Below are positions 16,231 through 24,628 of a stretch of DNA of 64,000 nucleotides, one piece after another. Positions within the stretch are counted from its first letter, which is position 1, and the number at the start of each line of letters is the position of its first letter. This DNA is from Streptomyces niger (GTDB lineage: Bacteria > Actinomycetota > Actinomycetes > Streptomycetales > Streptomycetaceae): the NCBI RefSeq assembly GCF_000718305.1, contig NZ_JOFQ01000001.1, positions 558,001 through 622,000 of the forward strand. The letters are read 5' to 3'. The position numbers and the translations under genes were made by a program. The notes under the pieces were generated by a model. It made no database searches, had not been told where the DNA came from, and worked only from the letters and a program-made list of their open reading frames with translations.

Positions 16231-16399
16231 GCTGCCGCCCTCCTCCGTTCCTCTCCATCCTGCGGCACCCGGCGGAACCCGCAACACCGGGCCGGCGGGC
16301 CCGCGCCGCCCCGCTGCCCGGCGGCCCCCACCCCTCCGTACGAGCGCATCACCGGGCCGGCAGGCTTCGGTCCCGGCCGGGTGGGGCACCCGTTGCCGC

Positions 16400-17944
16400 A
16401 TGTTCCACACTTCAGACCTACCGGGCATCGACGAGTCGTACTGGATGGCCAGCGCGGACACCACGTCCTACGCACCGCTGACCGAGGACACCGAGGCCGA
16501 CGTGACGGTGATCGGGGGTGGCATCGCGGGGCTCTGCACGGCGTGGGAACTGTCGAGAACCGGCCGGCGCGTCGTCGTCCTCGAAGCGGACCGGATCGCC
16601 GCGGGCGTCACCGGCTACACCACCGCCAAGCTCTCGTCGCTGCACACCCTGGTCTACGACCGGCTGCGCCGCACCCGCGGCAGCGGTGGCGCGCTGCAGT
16701 ACGCCGTCTCGCAGCAGGGCGCGGTCGAACGGGTCGCCGAGGTCGCGCAGGAGCTGGGCATCGACTGCGAGCTGGAACGCTTCCCCGCGTTCACCTACGT
16801 CCGCGACCCGGCCGGCACCGACCAGCTGCGCGCCGAGGCCGACGCCGCGCAGGAAGCGGGCCTCCCCGCCTCGTACGTCACCGAGACCGGGCTGCCCTTC
16901 GACGTGGCCGGCGCCGTGCGCGTCGAGGACCAGCTCCTCTTCCACCCCCGCAAGTACCTGCTGGCGCTCGCCGAGGACCTGCGGCGGCGCGGCGGCGGGG
17001 TGTACGAGCGCACGCGCGCCACGGGGCTGCACGAAGGTTCGCCCTGCCGGGTGACGACCGAGACCGGCGCCACGGTGACCTCCCGCGAGGTGGTCGTCGC
17101 CACCCACTACCCGGTGTTCGACCGGGCCCTGCTGTTCACCCGGCTCTCCCCACGCCGGGAGCTGGTGGTCGCCGCGCCCATCGAGACCGGCCGGGACATC
17201 GGCGGGATGTACATCACCGAGGAGGAGGGCAAGCGCTCGGTGCGCACCGCGCCGTACGGCGCGGACCGGCGGCTGCTGGTCGTCACCGGCGAAACCTTCA
17301 CCCCCGGTACGGGCGACACCATCGAACGGTTCAAAAAGCTCGCCGACTGGACGGTGCGGAACTTCCCCGGCACGGAGATCGCCTACCGGTGGGCGGCCCA
17401 GGACAACGACTCCACCGACACGGTGCCGCTGATCGGGCCCTTCCACCCCGGCGCCCGGCACACCTACGTGGCGACCGGCTTCGGCGGCTGGGGCCTGAGC
17501 GGCGGGGTGATGGCGGGCAGCCTGCTCACCGGGCTGATCACCGGGGACCCGCCGCCGTGGGCCGGGCTGTACGACCCGCGACGGCTGTGGGGCCCGGTCC
17601 GCGAGGCGCCCGCCTTCCTCAGCCACCAGGCGAAGGTCGGCAAGCACTTCATCGGCGACCGGCTGCGTACCACGCACGTCGACTCCGTCGCGGACATCCC
17701 GCCGGGCACCGGCGCGGTGGTCCGGGTCGGCGGGCAGCGCGCCGCGGTGTACCGGGACGAGGAGGGCACGGTGCAGGCGGTTTCGGCCCGCTGCACCCAC
17801 CTGGGTTGTCTGGTCGCCTTCAACGCGGCGGAGACGGCGTGGGAGTGCCCCTGCCACGGCTCCCGCTTCGGCACGGAGGGCACCGTACTCCAAGGTCCGG
17901 CGCTGCACCCGCTGGAGCAGCTGGACCTCGGCCGCGACGTGTAA
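16400..17944 (+). CDS. FAD-dependent oxidoreductase fused to a Rieske [2Fe-2S] domain
   Basis: 514 residues, ATG 16400. The N-terminal DAO-type domain begins with the dinucleotide motif VTVIGGGIAGLCTAWEL (about residues 36-52) and an acidic strand end VVVLEADRIAAGVTG. The region ATGFGGWGLSGGVMAG marks the end of the FAD domain. The last ~100 residues form a Rieske domain: CTHLGC about residue 463 and CPCHGSRF about 483, giving the Cys-x-His/Cys-x2-His cluster ligands. The fusion suits amine, betaine or glycine-type oxidation with electron transfer through the 2Fe-2S centre. Substrate unknown. No strong ribosome binding site precedes the ATG; the next start would cut into the N-terminus. An NAD epimerase gene follows. 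Confidence 0.85.
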   Translation: MFHTSDLPGIDESYWMASADTTSYAPLTEDTEADVTVIGGGIAGLCTAWELSRTGRRVVVLEADRIAAGVTGYTTAKLSSLHTLVYDRLRRTRGSGGALQYAVSQQGAVERVAEVAQELGIDCELERFPAFTYVRDPAGTDQLRAEADAAQEAGLPASYVTETGLPFDVAGAVRVEDQLLFHPRKYLLALAEDLRRRGGGVYERTRATGLHEGSPCRVTTETGATVTSREVVVATHYPVFDRALLFTRLSPRRELVVAAPIETGRDIGGMYITEEEGKRSVRTAPYGADRRLLVVTGETFTPGTGDTIERFKKLADWTVRNFPGTEIAYRWAAQDNDSTDTVPLIGPFHPGARHTYVATGFGGWGLSGGVMAGSLLTGLITGDPPPWAGLYDPRRLWGPVREAPAFLSHQAKVGKHFIGDRLRTTHVDSVADIPPGTGAVVRVGGQRAAVYRDEEGTVQAVSARCTHLGCLVAFNAAETAWECPCHGSRFGTEGTVLQGPALHPLEQLDLGRDV

Positions 17945-18024
17945 CGACGGGCGCCCGGGGAACCCAGGACGGGCGCCGTCCGTCCGCCTCGCCGGCGCCC
18001 CGGCGACAGGAGAGGAAACAGCTG

Positions 18025-19065
18025 ATGAGCAGTGCTTCCGTGCGGCGGGTCGTGGTGACCGGCGCCACCGGGAACGTCGGTACCAGCGTGGTCCGCGTGC
18101 TGAGCGAGGACCCGGAGATCGACGAGGTCCACGGCGTCGCGCGCCGCATGCCGCACAGCGCACCGGAGAAGACCACCTGGACCGCGGCCGACATCGCGGA
18201 CGAGGGGTACGACCTCGCCGCCGACTTCGCCGGCGCGTCCGCCGTGGTGCACCTGGCGTGGGCCTTCCAGCCGACCCACCGCCCGCCGGAGACCTGGCGC
18301 ACCAACGTGCTGGGCAGCATGCGGGTCTTCGAGGCGGCGGCCACGGCCGGGGTCCCCGCGCTGATTCACGCCTCCTCCGTCGGCGCCTACTCCCCCGGCC
18401 CGAAGGACCACAAGGTGGCCGAGGACTGGCCCACCCACGGCTGGCCGGACGCCGCGTACTGCCGCGAGAAGGCGTATCTGGAACGGGTCCTGGACGGCTT
18501 CGAGCGCGACCACCCCGACATGCGGGTGGTCCGGATGCGTCCCGGCTTCCTCTTCAAGGAGGAGTCCGCGTCCGAACAGCGGCGGATCTTCGGCGGTGTC
18601 GCGACGCCCGCGCAGCTCGGCAAGCTGGCCCGTCCCGGGCTGCTGCCGGTCCTGCCGGACATCCCCGGCCTGCGCTTCCAGGTGCTGCACACCGACGACG
18701 CGGCCCGCGCCTACCGGCTGGCCGTCCTCGGCGAGGCGCGCGGCGCGTTCAACCTCGCGGCCGAGCCGCCGGTGGACATGCCCTTCCTCGCCCGGCTGCT
18801 GAAGGCTCGTACGGTGCGAATGCCCGCGGCGGCGGCCCGCGCCGCGCTCGGCGCCGGCTGGCGACTGCGGCTGGTCCGCGCCTCGCCGCATCTCTTCGAC
18901 GCGGTTCTGGGGCTGCCGCTGATGGACTGCCGCCGGGCCCGCGAGGAGCTGGGGTGGCGGCCCGAGCGCACCGCGACCGAGGCCGTCGACGCGCTGCTCA
19001 GCGGCTTGCGGAAGGAGAGCGGCGCGCCCACACCGCCGCTGGCACGACGGCCGAAAACCGCCTGA
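18025..19065 (+). CDS. NAD-dependent epimerase/dehydratase (extended SDR)
   Basis: 346 residues, ATG 18025 after GGAGAGGAAACAG; the much longer open frame upstream is antisense or out-of-frame shadow. The Rossmann motif VVVTGATGNVGTSVVRVL is at residues 8-25. ASSVGAYSPG supplies the active-site serine region and the YxxxK pair is in AAYCREKAYLERVL. LHTDDAARAYRLAV is typical of the extended SDR substrate domain, and the C-terminal ELGWRPERTATEAVDALL is the usual epimerase end. It probably reduces or epimerises an NDP-sugar or related substrate. It begins 80 nt after the FAD/Rieske gene and may be co-transcribed. Confidence 0.85.
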   Translation: MSSASVRRVVVTGATGNVGTSVVRVLSEDPEIDEVHGVARRMPHSAPEKTTWTAADIADEGYDLAADFAGASAVVHLAWAFQPTHRPPETWRTNVLGSMRVFEAAATAGVPALIHASSVGAYSPGPKDHKVAEDWPTHGWPDAAYCREKAYLERVLDGFERDHPDMRVVRMRPGFLFKEESASEQRRIFGGVATPAQLGKLARPGLLPVLPDIPGLRFQVLHTDDAARAYRLAVLGEARGAFNLAAEPPVDMPFLARLLKARTVRMPAAAARAALGAGWRLRLVRASPHLFDAVLGLPLMDCRRAREELGWRPERTATEAVDALLSGLRKESGAPTPPLARRPKTA

Positions 19066-19129
19066 GGGACCAGTACGCGGGGCCGCTCCCCGGGTCGCTG
19101 CGCCGTTGGGCCGAACTTGATCGTTTCGA

Positions 19130-19155
19130 GTTTCCCGGCCCGCGGTGACGGGCAC
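19130..19155 (+). promoter_or_regulatory. Candidate SigB/SigH-type promoter for the DUF2795 gene
   Basis: GTTTC (19130-19134), 15 nt, GGGCAC (19150-19155). The streptomycete stress sigma consensus is about GTTTC-N14-16-GGGTAC/T, so there is one mismatch. A start site near 19162 would leave a ~93-nt leader before ATG 19255. Confidence 0.45.
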
Positions 19156-19254
19156 TCCGGGAGCGCCGCGGGCAGGTCTCCGCGCCACCGTGCGCGCGCC
19201 GCGGACGCTCCCTGCGGCACGCAGCCCAACAGCACCGAACCTCTGGAGGAACAC

Positions 19255-19668
19255 ATGGCGGAGAAGGGGAGCGGGCCGGACAGCCCGCTGCACGACGACG
19301 AGGTGAAGAAGCGCCTGGAGGGCGAGCTGCGGGCCAATCGTGGCATCCGGGTGGAGGAGGAGCACGAGCCCGAGCCGGCGGGCGAGGACCAGCCCGCGGT
19401 GCGGCGCTCCCCCGAGGGCACCCTCGAAGGCGGTACGCCGCCGGGGATGACCGGGGACGACGTGGAGCTGCGCTCGGACCTGGCCCGCCACCTCGACCCG
19501 AGCATCTACCCGGCCGACCGCGCCGCGGTGCTGGATTCCCTGCGCGGCAACAACGCGCCCGACAACGTCCTGGCGCGGGCCGAGAACCTGCCCGGCGGGC
19601 AGCAGTTCGCCAACGTCCAGGACATCGCGCGGGCACTCGGCCTCGGCGTCGAGGAGCGGCGGACCTGA
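19255..19668 (+). CDS. DUF2795 domain protein
   Basis: 137 residues, ATG 19255 after CTGGAGGAACAC. The N-terminal half is charged and probably unstructured ([20 protein letters not shown], then [10 protein letters not shown]). The C-terminal half is the DUF2795 fold: [20 protein letters not shown], then [20 protein letters not shown] and [11 protein letters not shown]. The family occurs in many actinobacteria and proteobacteria, function unknown, often stress-induced. It has its own candidate stress promoter and a strong terminator, so it appears to be a single-gene transcript between the epimerase and Ku genes. Confidence 0.8.
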   Translation: MAEKGSGPDSPLHDDEVKKRLEGELRANRGIRVEEEHEPEPAGEDQPAVRRSPEGTLEGGTPPGMTGDDVELRSDLARHLDPSIYPADRAAVLDSLRGNNAPDNVLARAENLPGGQQFANVQDIARALGLGVEERRT

Positions 19669-19685
19669 CACCCCCGGACAGGAGT

Positions 19686-19718
19686 GCGCCGGGCCGGATC
19701 TCCCATCCGGCCCGGCGC
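19686..19718 (+). terminator. Intrinsic terminator after the DUF2795 gene
   Basis: A perfect 14-bp stem (GCGCCGGGCCGGAT / ATCCGGCCCGGCGC) with loop CTCCC, followed by a short TTTCCC tract, 17 nt after the stop. Confidence 0.88.
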
Positions 19719-19876
19719 TTTCCCATCTCCCAATGGCCGGCCGCTCGGCCAGGGGTGTCGAGTGCCACACTCCCGCGAGTCCCAAACCCCCGCCTTCCGC
19801 GGGACCGCCGTACGGCGTATGCCGGGGTGCGGTCGCCGCCCGTACGGGGTGCGATGGGGCGAGGAGGTGGCGGCAC

Positions 19877-20857
19877 ATGGCACACGCGGTCTGGTCCGGT
19901 GCGCTCTCGTTCGGGCTGGTCGCCCTGCCGGTACAACTGGTGACCGCGACGGAGAGCCACACGGTCCACTTCCATCAGCTGGAGCGCGGCACCTCCGACC
20001 GGGTGCGCAACAAGCGCGTCAACGAGCGCACCGGCAAGGAAGTCCGGTACGACGACATCGTCAAGGGTTACGACACCGGGGACGAGTACGTGCTCGTCGA
20101 GCCGGACGAGCTGGACGAGATCGCGCCGGGCCGCTCCAAGTCGCTGGAGATCACCGGGTTCGTCGACCTCGACGCCGTGGAGCCGATCTACTTCGACAAG
20201 ACGTACTACCTCGCGCCGCGGAACAAGGAGTACGCCAAGGTCTACGGCCTGCTGCGGGAGGCGCTGGCGCGGGCGAACAAGGCGGGCATCGCCACCTTCG
20301 TGATGCGCAACCGCGAATACCTCGTCGCCGTGAAGGCCGAGGACGACATCCTGGCCCTGCACACGCTGCACTGGGCCGACGAGGTGCGGGACCCGCACAA
20401 GGAGCTGCCGACGGTGCCGGGGCGCGCCAAGCCGGACAAGAAGGAGCTGGACACCGCGGTTTCGCTGATCGACGCGCTGACCGTCGAGTGGGAGCCGGCG
20501 GAGTACCGGGACACGTACCAGGAGAAGGTGCGCCGGCTCATCGAGGCCAAGCGCACCGGCGAGACCGTGGAGAAGGCCGAGCCCGCTCCGGAGCCGACCA
20601 ACGTCATCGACCTGCGCGAGGCCCTGCAGGCCAGCGTGGACCGCGCGAAGGACCGCCGGAAGTCCGGCGGGCGCGGCGCCGGTACCGGTACCGGCACGGG
20701 CGCTGAGGACCTCGACGGGCTCACCAAGGCCGAGCTGTACCGCCGGGCCACCGACGCCGGCGTGCCCGGCCGCTCGTCCATGAGCCGGGACCAACTCGTC
20801 GAGGCCCTCTCCGGCGGCGGCAAGAAGAAGAGCAGCCGCCGGAAGAAGGCCTCCTGA
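19877..20857 (+). CDS. ku: Ku protein (non-homologous end joining) with SAP-like tail
   Basis: 326 residues, ATG 19877 after GAGGAGGTGG. It forms a homodimeric ring that holds DNA ends and recruits LigD-type ligases. The Ku core covers about residues 1-255 ([20 protein letters not shown], then [20 protein letters not shown] and [17 protein letters not shown]). A Gly/Thr-rich linker leads to a C-terminal segment at 282-312 ([20 protein letters not shown], then [11 protein letters not shown]) resembling a SAP/Rho_N DNA-contact motif, then a Lys/Arg tail. That segment matches the tails of the two small proteins at 6378 and 44688. The phosphoesterase and ligase partners are at 29879-31563. Convergent with the SDR gene, 18 nt apart. 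Confidence 0.93.
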   Translation: MAHAVWSGALSFGLVALPVQLVTATESHTVHFHQLERGTSDRVRNKRVNERTGKEVRYDDIVKGYDTGDEYVLVEPDELDEIAPGRSKSLEITGFVDLDAVEPIYFDKTYYLAPRNKEYAKVYGLLREALARANKAGIATFVMRNREYLVAVKAEDDILALHTLHWADEVRDPHKELPTVPGRAKPDKKELDTAVSLIDALTVEWEPAEYRDTYQEKVRRLIEAKRTGETVEKAEPAPEPTNVIDLREALQASVDRAKDRRKSGGRGAGTGTGTGAEDLDGLTKAELYRRATDAGVPGRSSMSRDQLVEALSGGGKKKSSRRKKAS

Positions 20858-20875
20858 CGCGTTGTCGGCGGAGCG

Positions 20876-21796
20876 CTACGGCAGCGGCGTACCGCCGGTC
20901 GCGTTCACGATCTCCGCGGTGATGAACCCGGCGTGCTCGGACGCGAGGAACACATAGGCCGGGGCCATCTCGGCCGGCTGGGCCGGCCGGCCCAGCGGCG
21001 ACTGCTTGCCGAACTCCGCGGTGTCCGGCAGCGTCGCCGGGATCAGCGGCGTCCACACCGGGCCCGGCGCCACCGCGTTCACCCGGATGCCGTCGGGCGC
21101 GAGCATCTGCGCGAGCCCCTGCGTGAAGGTGACGATGGCGCCCTTGGTCGTCGCGTAGTCCAGCAGGTGCGGACTGGGCTTGTACGCCTGCACCGACGTG
21201 GTGTTGATGATGGAGCCGCCCTTGGGCATGTGCGGCAGCGACATCTTCGACAGCCAGAACATCCCGTACAGGTTGGTGCGCAGCACGCGGTCGAACTGCT
21301 CGGTGCTGATCGCCTGGATGCCGTCCGGCTGGGACATCTGGTACGCCGCGTTGTTGACCAGGATGTCGATCCGGCCGAACTCGGCGACGGTCCGTTCGAC
21401 CAGTTGCCGGCACTCGGACTCCTCGCGGATGTCGCAGGGGACGGCGACCGCCGTACGGCCCGCCTCCTCCACCAGCCGAGCGGTCTCCCGCGCTTCGTCG
21501 GCCTCCTCCGGCAGATGGGTGAAGACCACGTCCGCGCCCTCGCGCGCGAAGGCCAGCGCCACCGCGCGGCCGATGCCGGAGTCGCCGCCGGTCAGCAGCG
21601 CCTTGCGATCCGTGAGCAGTCCGCTGCCGCGGTAGGACTCCTCACCGTGGTCGGGCGGCGGGTCCATCGGCCCGGTCCAGCCCGGGTGCTCCTGGTCCTG
21701 CTGCGGGAAGTCCGGCTGCGGGTGCTTCTCCCTGGGGTTCTGCGGCTGTCCGCTCGTGGTGCCGTTGTCGTGGTGGTCCCGGTGTTGCGCGGCCAC
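20876..21796 (-). CDS. SDR family oxidoreductase, general stress protein 39 type
   Basis: 306 residues, ATG 21796 with AGGAGGAAT upstream. An N-terminal extension of ~50 hydrophilic residues (GQPQNPREKHPQPDFPQQDQ, then PMDPPPDHGEESYRGSG) is the hallmark of the YdaD/GSP39 branch. Then come TGGDSGIGRAVALAFAREG for NAD(P) binding, LVNNAAYQMSQ, the serine of INTTSVQAY and YATTKGAI giving YxxxK. C-terminal NATGGTPLP is usual for the branch. It probably reduces small carbonyl compounds or sugar alcohols in the cytosol during osmotic or oxidative stress. The location next to Ku and the gas vesicle operon fits a stress role. No clear SigB-type promoter was found for it. Confidence 0.88.
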   Translation of the reverse strand: MAAQHRDHHDNGTTSGQPQNPREKHPQPDFPQQDQEHPGWTGPMDPPPDHGEESYRGSGLLTDRKALLTGGDSGIGRAVALAFAREGADVVFTHLPEEADEARETARLVEEAGRTAVAVPCDIREESECRQLVERTVAEFGRIDILVNNAAYQMSQPDGIQAISTEQFDRVLRTNLYGMFWLSKMSLPHMPKGGSIINTTSVQAYKPSPHLLDYATTKGAIVTFTQGLAQMLAPDGIRVNAVAPGPVWTPLIPATLPDTAEFGKQSPLGRPAQPAEMAPAYVFLASEHAGFITAEIVNATGGTPLP

Positions 21797-21958
21797 TGAT
21801 TCCTCCTGTTCCGCGTTGACCGTGTTCCGTGGTCAGCCGTCCCCTCCGGCTGCTCCACGGGTCCCCCGCCCGACGGGCCTCAATCCATCATCGGGGCGCC
21901 CGGCAAGATCGGCGACCGGACGTCACCCGGGACACGGAGCGGAACCCGAGACCTATGG

Positions 21959-21983
21959 GTTTCCTTTCGCCCCGGAGCGGTAC
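21959..21983 (+). promoter_or_regulatory. Candidate SigB/SigH-type promoter of the gas vesicle operon
   Basis: GTTTC (21959-21963), 14 nt, CGGTAC (21978-21983), one mismatch from GTTTC-N14-16-GGGTAC. The predicted start lies near 21990, giving a ~57-nt leader before gvpO. The surrounding 250 bp has no competing gene. Confidence 0.5.
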
Positions 21984-22046
21984 TCGATGCCGCATGGACT
22001 TCCCTGCGGAGGCTCCCGGACGGAGAACCCCGATCGGGGTGGCCTC

Positions 22047-22355
22047 ATGACGCACACGACGAACACACCGGACGAAGGCGACCGACGGGCCGCCTCGGGC
22101 CGCCCGGCACTGCCCGAGCTGATGCGCGCGGCGCGCGCCCAGCTCGCCGAGCTCACCGGCCTGCAGCCGGAGACCGTCACCCGGTTCGAGAAGACGGAGG
22201 ACGGCTGGCTGCTGGAGGCGGAGGTGCTGGAGCTGGCCAGGGTGCCCGACACGATGAGCCTGATGGCGCTCTACGAGCTGGTCCTGGACCACGAGGGCCT
22301 GCTCATCGGGTACCGGCGCATCGGCCGCTACGAACGAGCGAAAGGAAACCAGTGA
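22047..22355 (+). CDS. gvpO: Gas vesicle protein GvpO
   Basis: 102 residues from ATG 22047. The upstream extension of the open frame has no coding character, though the ribosome binding site (GGGGTGG) is only fair. The GvpO family features are the helical [19 protein letters not shown], the beta segment [38 protein letters not shown] and the closing [12 protein letters not shown]. GvpO is a conserved accessory protein, needed or regulatory in gas vesicle formation in haloarchaea and always first in Streptomyces clusters. It ends one base before the gvpA start region (stop 22353-22355, start 22357), so the operon begins here. Confidence 0.9.
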   Translation: MTHTTNTPDEGDRRAASGRPALPELMRAARAQLAELTGLQPETVTRFEKTEDGWLLEAEVLELARVPDTMSLMALYELVLDHEGLLIGYRRIGRYERAKGNQ

Positions 22356-22356
22356 C

Positions 22357-22815
22357 ATGACCGTGGTTCCCGCTCAGCAGGAGAACGGCCGGGGAGGAGG
22401 CGGCTCCAGCGGCCTGTACGACGTCCTCGAACTCGTACTGGACCGCGGCCTGGTGATCGACGCCTTCGTACGCGTCTCCCTGGTCGGCATCGAGATCCTC
22501 AAGATCGATGTACGTGTCGTGGTCGCGAGTGTGGACACGTACCTGCGCTTCGCGGAGGCCTGCAACCGGCTCGACCTGGAGTCCGGTCCCAAGAAGGACC
22601 CCGGCCTCCCCGACCTGGTGGGTGAGATCACCGAGTCCGGCGCACGCGGCAAGAGCAAGGGCGCCCTCTCCGGCGCCGCCGAGACCTTCGCCGACGCCAT
22701 CGGCCAGGGCCGCGAGGCGGCCGGCGGACGGAACGGCTCGTCCTCGTCCGACGGCGAGGAGGCCCCGCGCCGCACCCGGCGCACCACCAGCTCCCGCAAG
22801 AAGGAGGAGAGCTGA
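22357..22815 (+). CDS. gvpA: Gas vesicle structural protein GvpA, with extended C-terminal tail
   Basis: 152 residues. The GvpA core (about residues 18-75) has the helix-strand-strand-helix pattern [40 protein letters not shown] and [17 protein letters not shown]; it assembles into the ribbed protein shell. A further ~75 residues, Gly/Ser-rich and ending [15 protein letters not shown], are absent from the classic ~70-residue GvpA of cyanobacteria but usual in Streptomyces. This may modify or prevent normal shell packing. The stop overlaps the start of gvpF (TGATG-type junction). GvpJ and GvpS further on are paralogues. Confidence 0.92.
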   Translation: MTVVPAQQENGRGGGGSSGLYDVLELVLDRGLVIDAFVRVSLVGIEILKIDVRVVVASVDTYLRFAEACNRLDLESGPKKDPGLPDLVGEITESGARGKSKGALSGAAETFADAIGQGREAAGGRNGSSSSDGEEAPRRTRRTTSSRKKEES

Positions 22816-23594
22816 TGACCACCTACGTCTACGGCATAGCGCACGCCGACCACCCGCTGCCCGAACAGCAGGTGCTGGGCGTCGGTGACCCGCCCTGCCC
22901 GGTGCGCATCGTGCGGTCCGGCGAGCTGGCCGCCGTGGTCAGCGACTGCCCCGACGGGCTGCGCCCCAAGCGCCGCGACCTGCTGGCCCACCAGCACGTC
23001 CTGACCGAGATGGGCGGTGCGGGCGCGGTGCTGCCGCTGCGCTTCGGGTCGCTCTCGACGGACGACGACGCGGTGCGCGACGCGCTCGGCGAGCACGCCA
23101 CGCACTACAAGACGCAGCTGGCCGACCTGGACGGCCGGGTGGAGTTCAACGTCAAGGCGGCGCACCGCGAGGAAGCCGTGCTGCGACTCGTCGTCGACGA
23201 CGAGCCGGAGGTCCGCCGACTCACGGAGGCCCTCCAGTCCGCCGGCGGCGGCAGCTATCCCGAGCGGGTACGGCTGGGCGAGCTGGTGGCCAACGGCGTA
23301 CGGGCCCGCGAGGTGCAGGACGCCCACACGATCGAACGGACCCTGGCACCGCTGGCGGAGCAGTCGGCGCCCGGCCCCGAGGGCTCGGGCTGGCTGGTCA
23401 ACCTCTCCTTCCTGTTGCCGCGCACGGAGACCGCGCCCTTCCAGGAGGCGGCGCACCGCCTCGCCGAGGAGCAGCCGCACCTGGAGCTGCTGGTGAACGG
23501 GCCGCTGCCGCCGTACAGCTTCGTCCGCCCGGCCCACTCGGCCACGGACGAGGAGACCCGGGAGCGCACTCCGGAAGGGTCGGGCCGGGGCTGA
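22815..23594 (+). CDS. gvpF: Gas vesicle protein GvpF (GvpL/GvpF family)
   Basis: 259 residues, ATG 22815 overlapping the end of gvpA. The GvpL/GvpF family pattern is clear: TYVYGIAHADHPLP at the start, ELAAVVSDCPDG, RDLLAHQHVLTEM, LPLRFGSLSTDDDAV, ELDGRVEFNVKA-like central strand, and the C-terminal HLELLVNGPLPPYSFV. GvpF contacts GvpA monomers at early assembly and is a minor shell or nucleation component in other systems. A second member, GvpL, is encoded at 26236. The gene is translationally coupled to both neighbours. Confidence 0.92.
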   Translation: MTTYVYGIAHADHPLPEQQVLGVGDPPCPVRIVRSGELAAVVSDCPDGLRPKRRDLLAHQHVLTEMGGAGAVLPLRFGSLSTDDDAVRDALGEHATHYKTQLADLDGRVEFNVKAAHREEAVLRLVVDDEPEVRRLTEALQSAGGGSYPERVRLGELVANGVRAREVQDAHTIERTLAPLAEQSAPGPEGSGWLVNLSFLLPRTETAPFQEAAHRLAEEQPHLELLVNGPLPPYSFVRPAHSATDEETRERTPEGSGRG

Positions 23595-23863
23595 TGGGTC
23601 TGCTCAAGGAAGTGTTGCTGCTGCCCGCCGCCCCCGTGCGCGGCACCGCGTGGGTGCTGCGCCAGGTGGTGGCCGAGGCGGAGCGGCAGTACTACGACCC
23701 TCAGGTCGTCCAGAAAGAACTACGGGAGTTGGCCCGTCAGTTGGACGACGGCGAGATCGACGAGGCGGAGTTCGACCGGCGTGAGGACGAGCTGCTGGAC
23801 CGGCTGGCGGTGGCGCGCGGAGCGGCCCCGCAGGGGCCGGCAGCGCAGGGGCCGAGGCCGTGA
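23594..23863 (+). CDS. gvpG: Gas vesicle protein GvpG
   Basis: 89 residues, ATG 23594 overlapping the gvpF stop. Short helical accessory protein with the GvpG signature: MGLLKEVLLLPAAPVRGTAW, then VVAEAERQYYDPQVVQKELR and LDDGEIDEAEFDRREDELLD. GvpG interacts with GvpF/L proteins in assembly complexes. The last ~12 residues are Gln/Pro/Gly repeats and probably disordered. A gap of 75 nt, the widest in the operon, follows before gvpY. Confidence 0.9.
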   Translation: MGLLKEVLLLPAAPVRGTAWVLRQVVAEAERQYYDPQVVQKELRELARQLDDGEIDEAEFDRREDELLDRLAVARGAAPQGPAAQGPRP

Positions 23864-23938
23864 TGACGGACGACACAGGCACCGGCCGCGCAAGGACAGG
23901 CACGACACGGACAACGGGGACATGAGGAGACGGGTGAG

Positions 23939-24628
23939 ATGAACAACCGGGCGGCACTGGCACTGGCCGTCGCCGGAGGATACGCACTGGGCCGCACGAA
24001 GAAGATGAAACTCGCGCTCGGCGTCGGCGGCATGGTCCTGGGACGGCGGCTGCAGCTCGACCCGCAGCGGCTGCTGAGCCTGGTCGACGAACGGCTGAAG
24101 GCGGATCCGCAACTCGCGGAGCTGCGCGATCAGCTGCGGGAGGACCTGGGCGGCGTGGGTCGCGCGGCGGCGGGCGCGTTCGTCAATCGCCGCATCGACG
24201 GCCTGGCGAACAGCCTCCACGAACGCACCCTCGGCGTGCAGGACCGGATCGCCGGCGGCACGGCCCCGAAGCAGCGGGCCGACGACGCCGAGGAGGAAGC
24301 GGACCGCGAGCCGGAGGACGCGGACCGCACGGCGGACGACGAGGCCGGGACCGAGGCCGACGAGCCGGACGAGAGCCGCGCGCCGCGAGCCCGCAAGCCG
24401 CGCAAGCAGGCCGCCGGGAAGCAGGCCGCCGGCAAGGCGACCGCGGCCCGGCGCCCCGCACGGACCGCGACGAAGAGCGGTACGAAGGCCGCGAGCAGGG
24501 CCGGTACGAAGGCCACGGGCCGGGCCGGTGCCAGGACGGGCACCGGGTCCGGCGGCAGGGCCGGCACCAGGTCGTCGGGCGGGGCCCGGTCGTCGGCCGG
24601 CCGGAGCCGGGAGCGTAGCGATGGCTGA
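23939..24628 (+). CDS. gvpY: Gas vesicle-associated protein GvpY with basic tail
   Basis: 229 residues, ATG 23939 after GGGTGAG. Residues 1-40 are Gly-rich and partly hydrophobic (AVAGGYALGRTKKMKLALGV). A helical core to ~residue 110 (LLSLVDERLKADPQLAELRD) precedes an acidic stretch (DDAEEEADREPEDADRTADD) and a long Ala/Lys/Arg/Gly tail (about 140-229) resembling histone H1-type sequence (KQAAGKATAARRPARTATKS). The name rests on the gene order of the Streptomyces gvpOAFGYZJLSK cluster; the function is not known. It overlaps gvpZ by 8 nt. The basic tail faces an acidic tail on GvpZ, see findings. Confidence 0.75.
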   Translation: MNNRAALALAVAGGYALGRTKKMKLALGVGGMVLGRRLQLDPQRLLSLVDERLKADPQLAELRDQLREDLGGVGRAAAGAFVNRRIDGLANSLHERTLGVQDRIAGGTAPKQRADDAEEEADREPEDADRTADDEAGTEADEPDESRAPRARKPRKQAAGKQAAGKATAARRPARTATKSGTKAASRAGTKATGRAGARTGTGSGGRAGTRSSGGARSSAGRSRERSDG

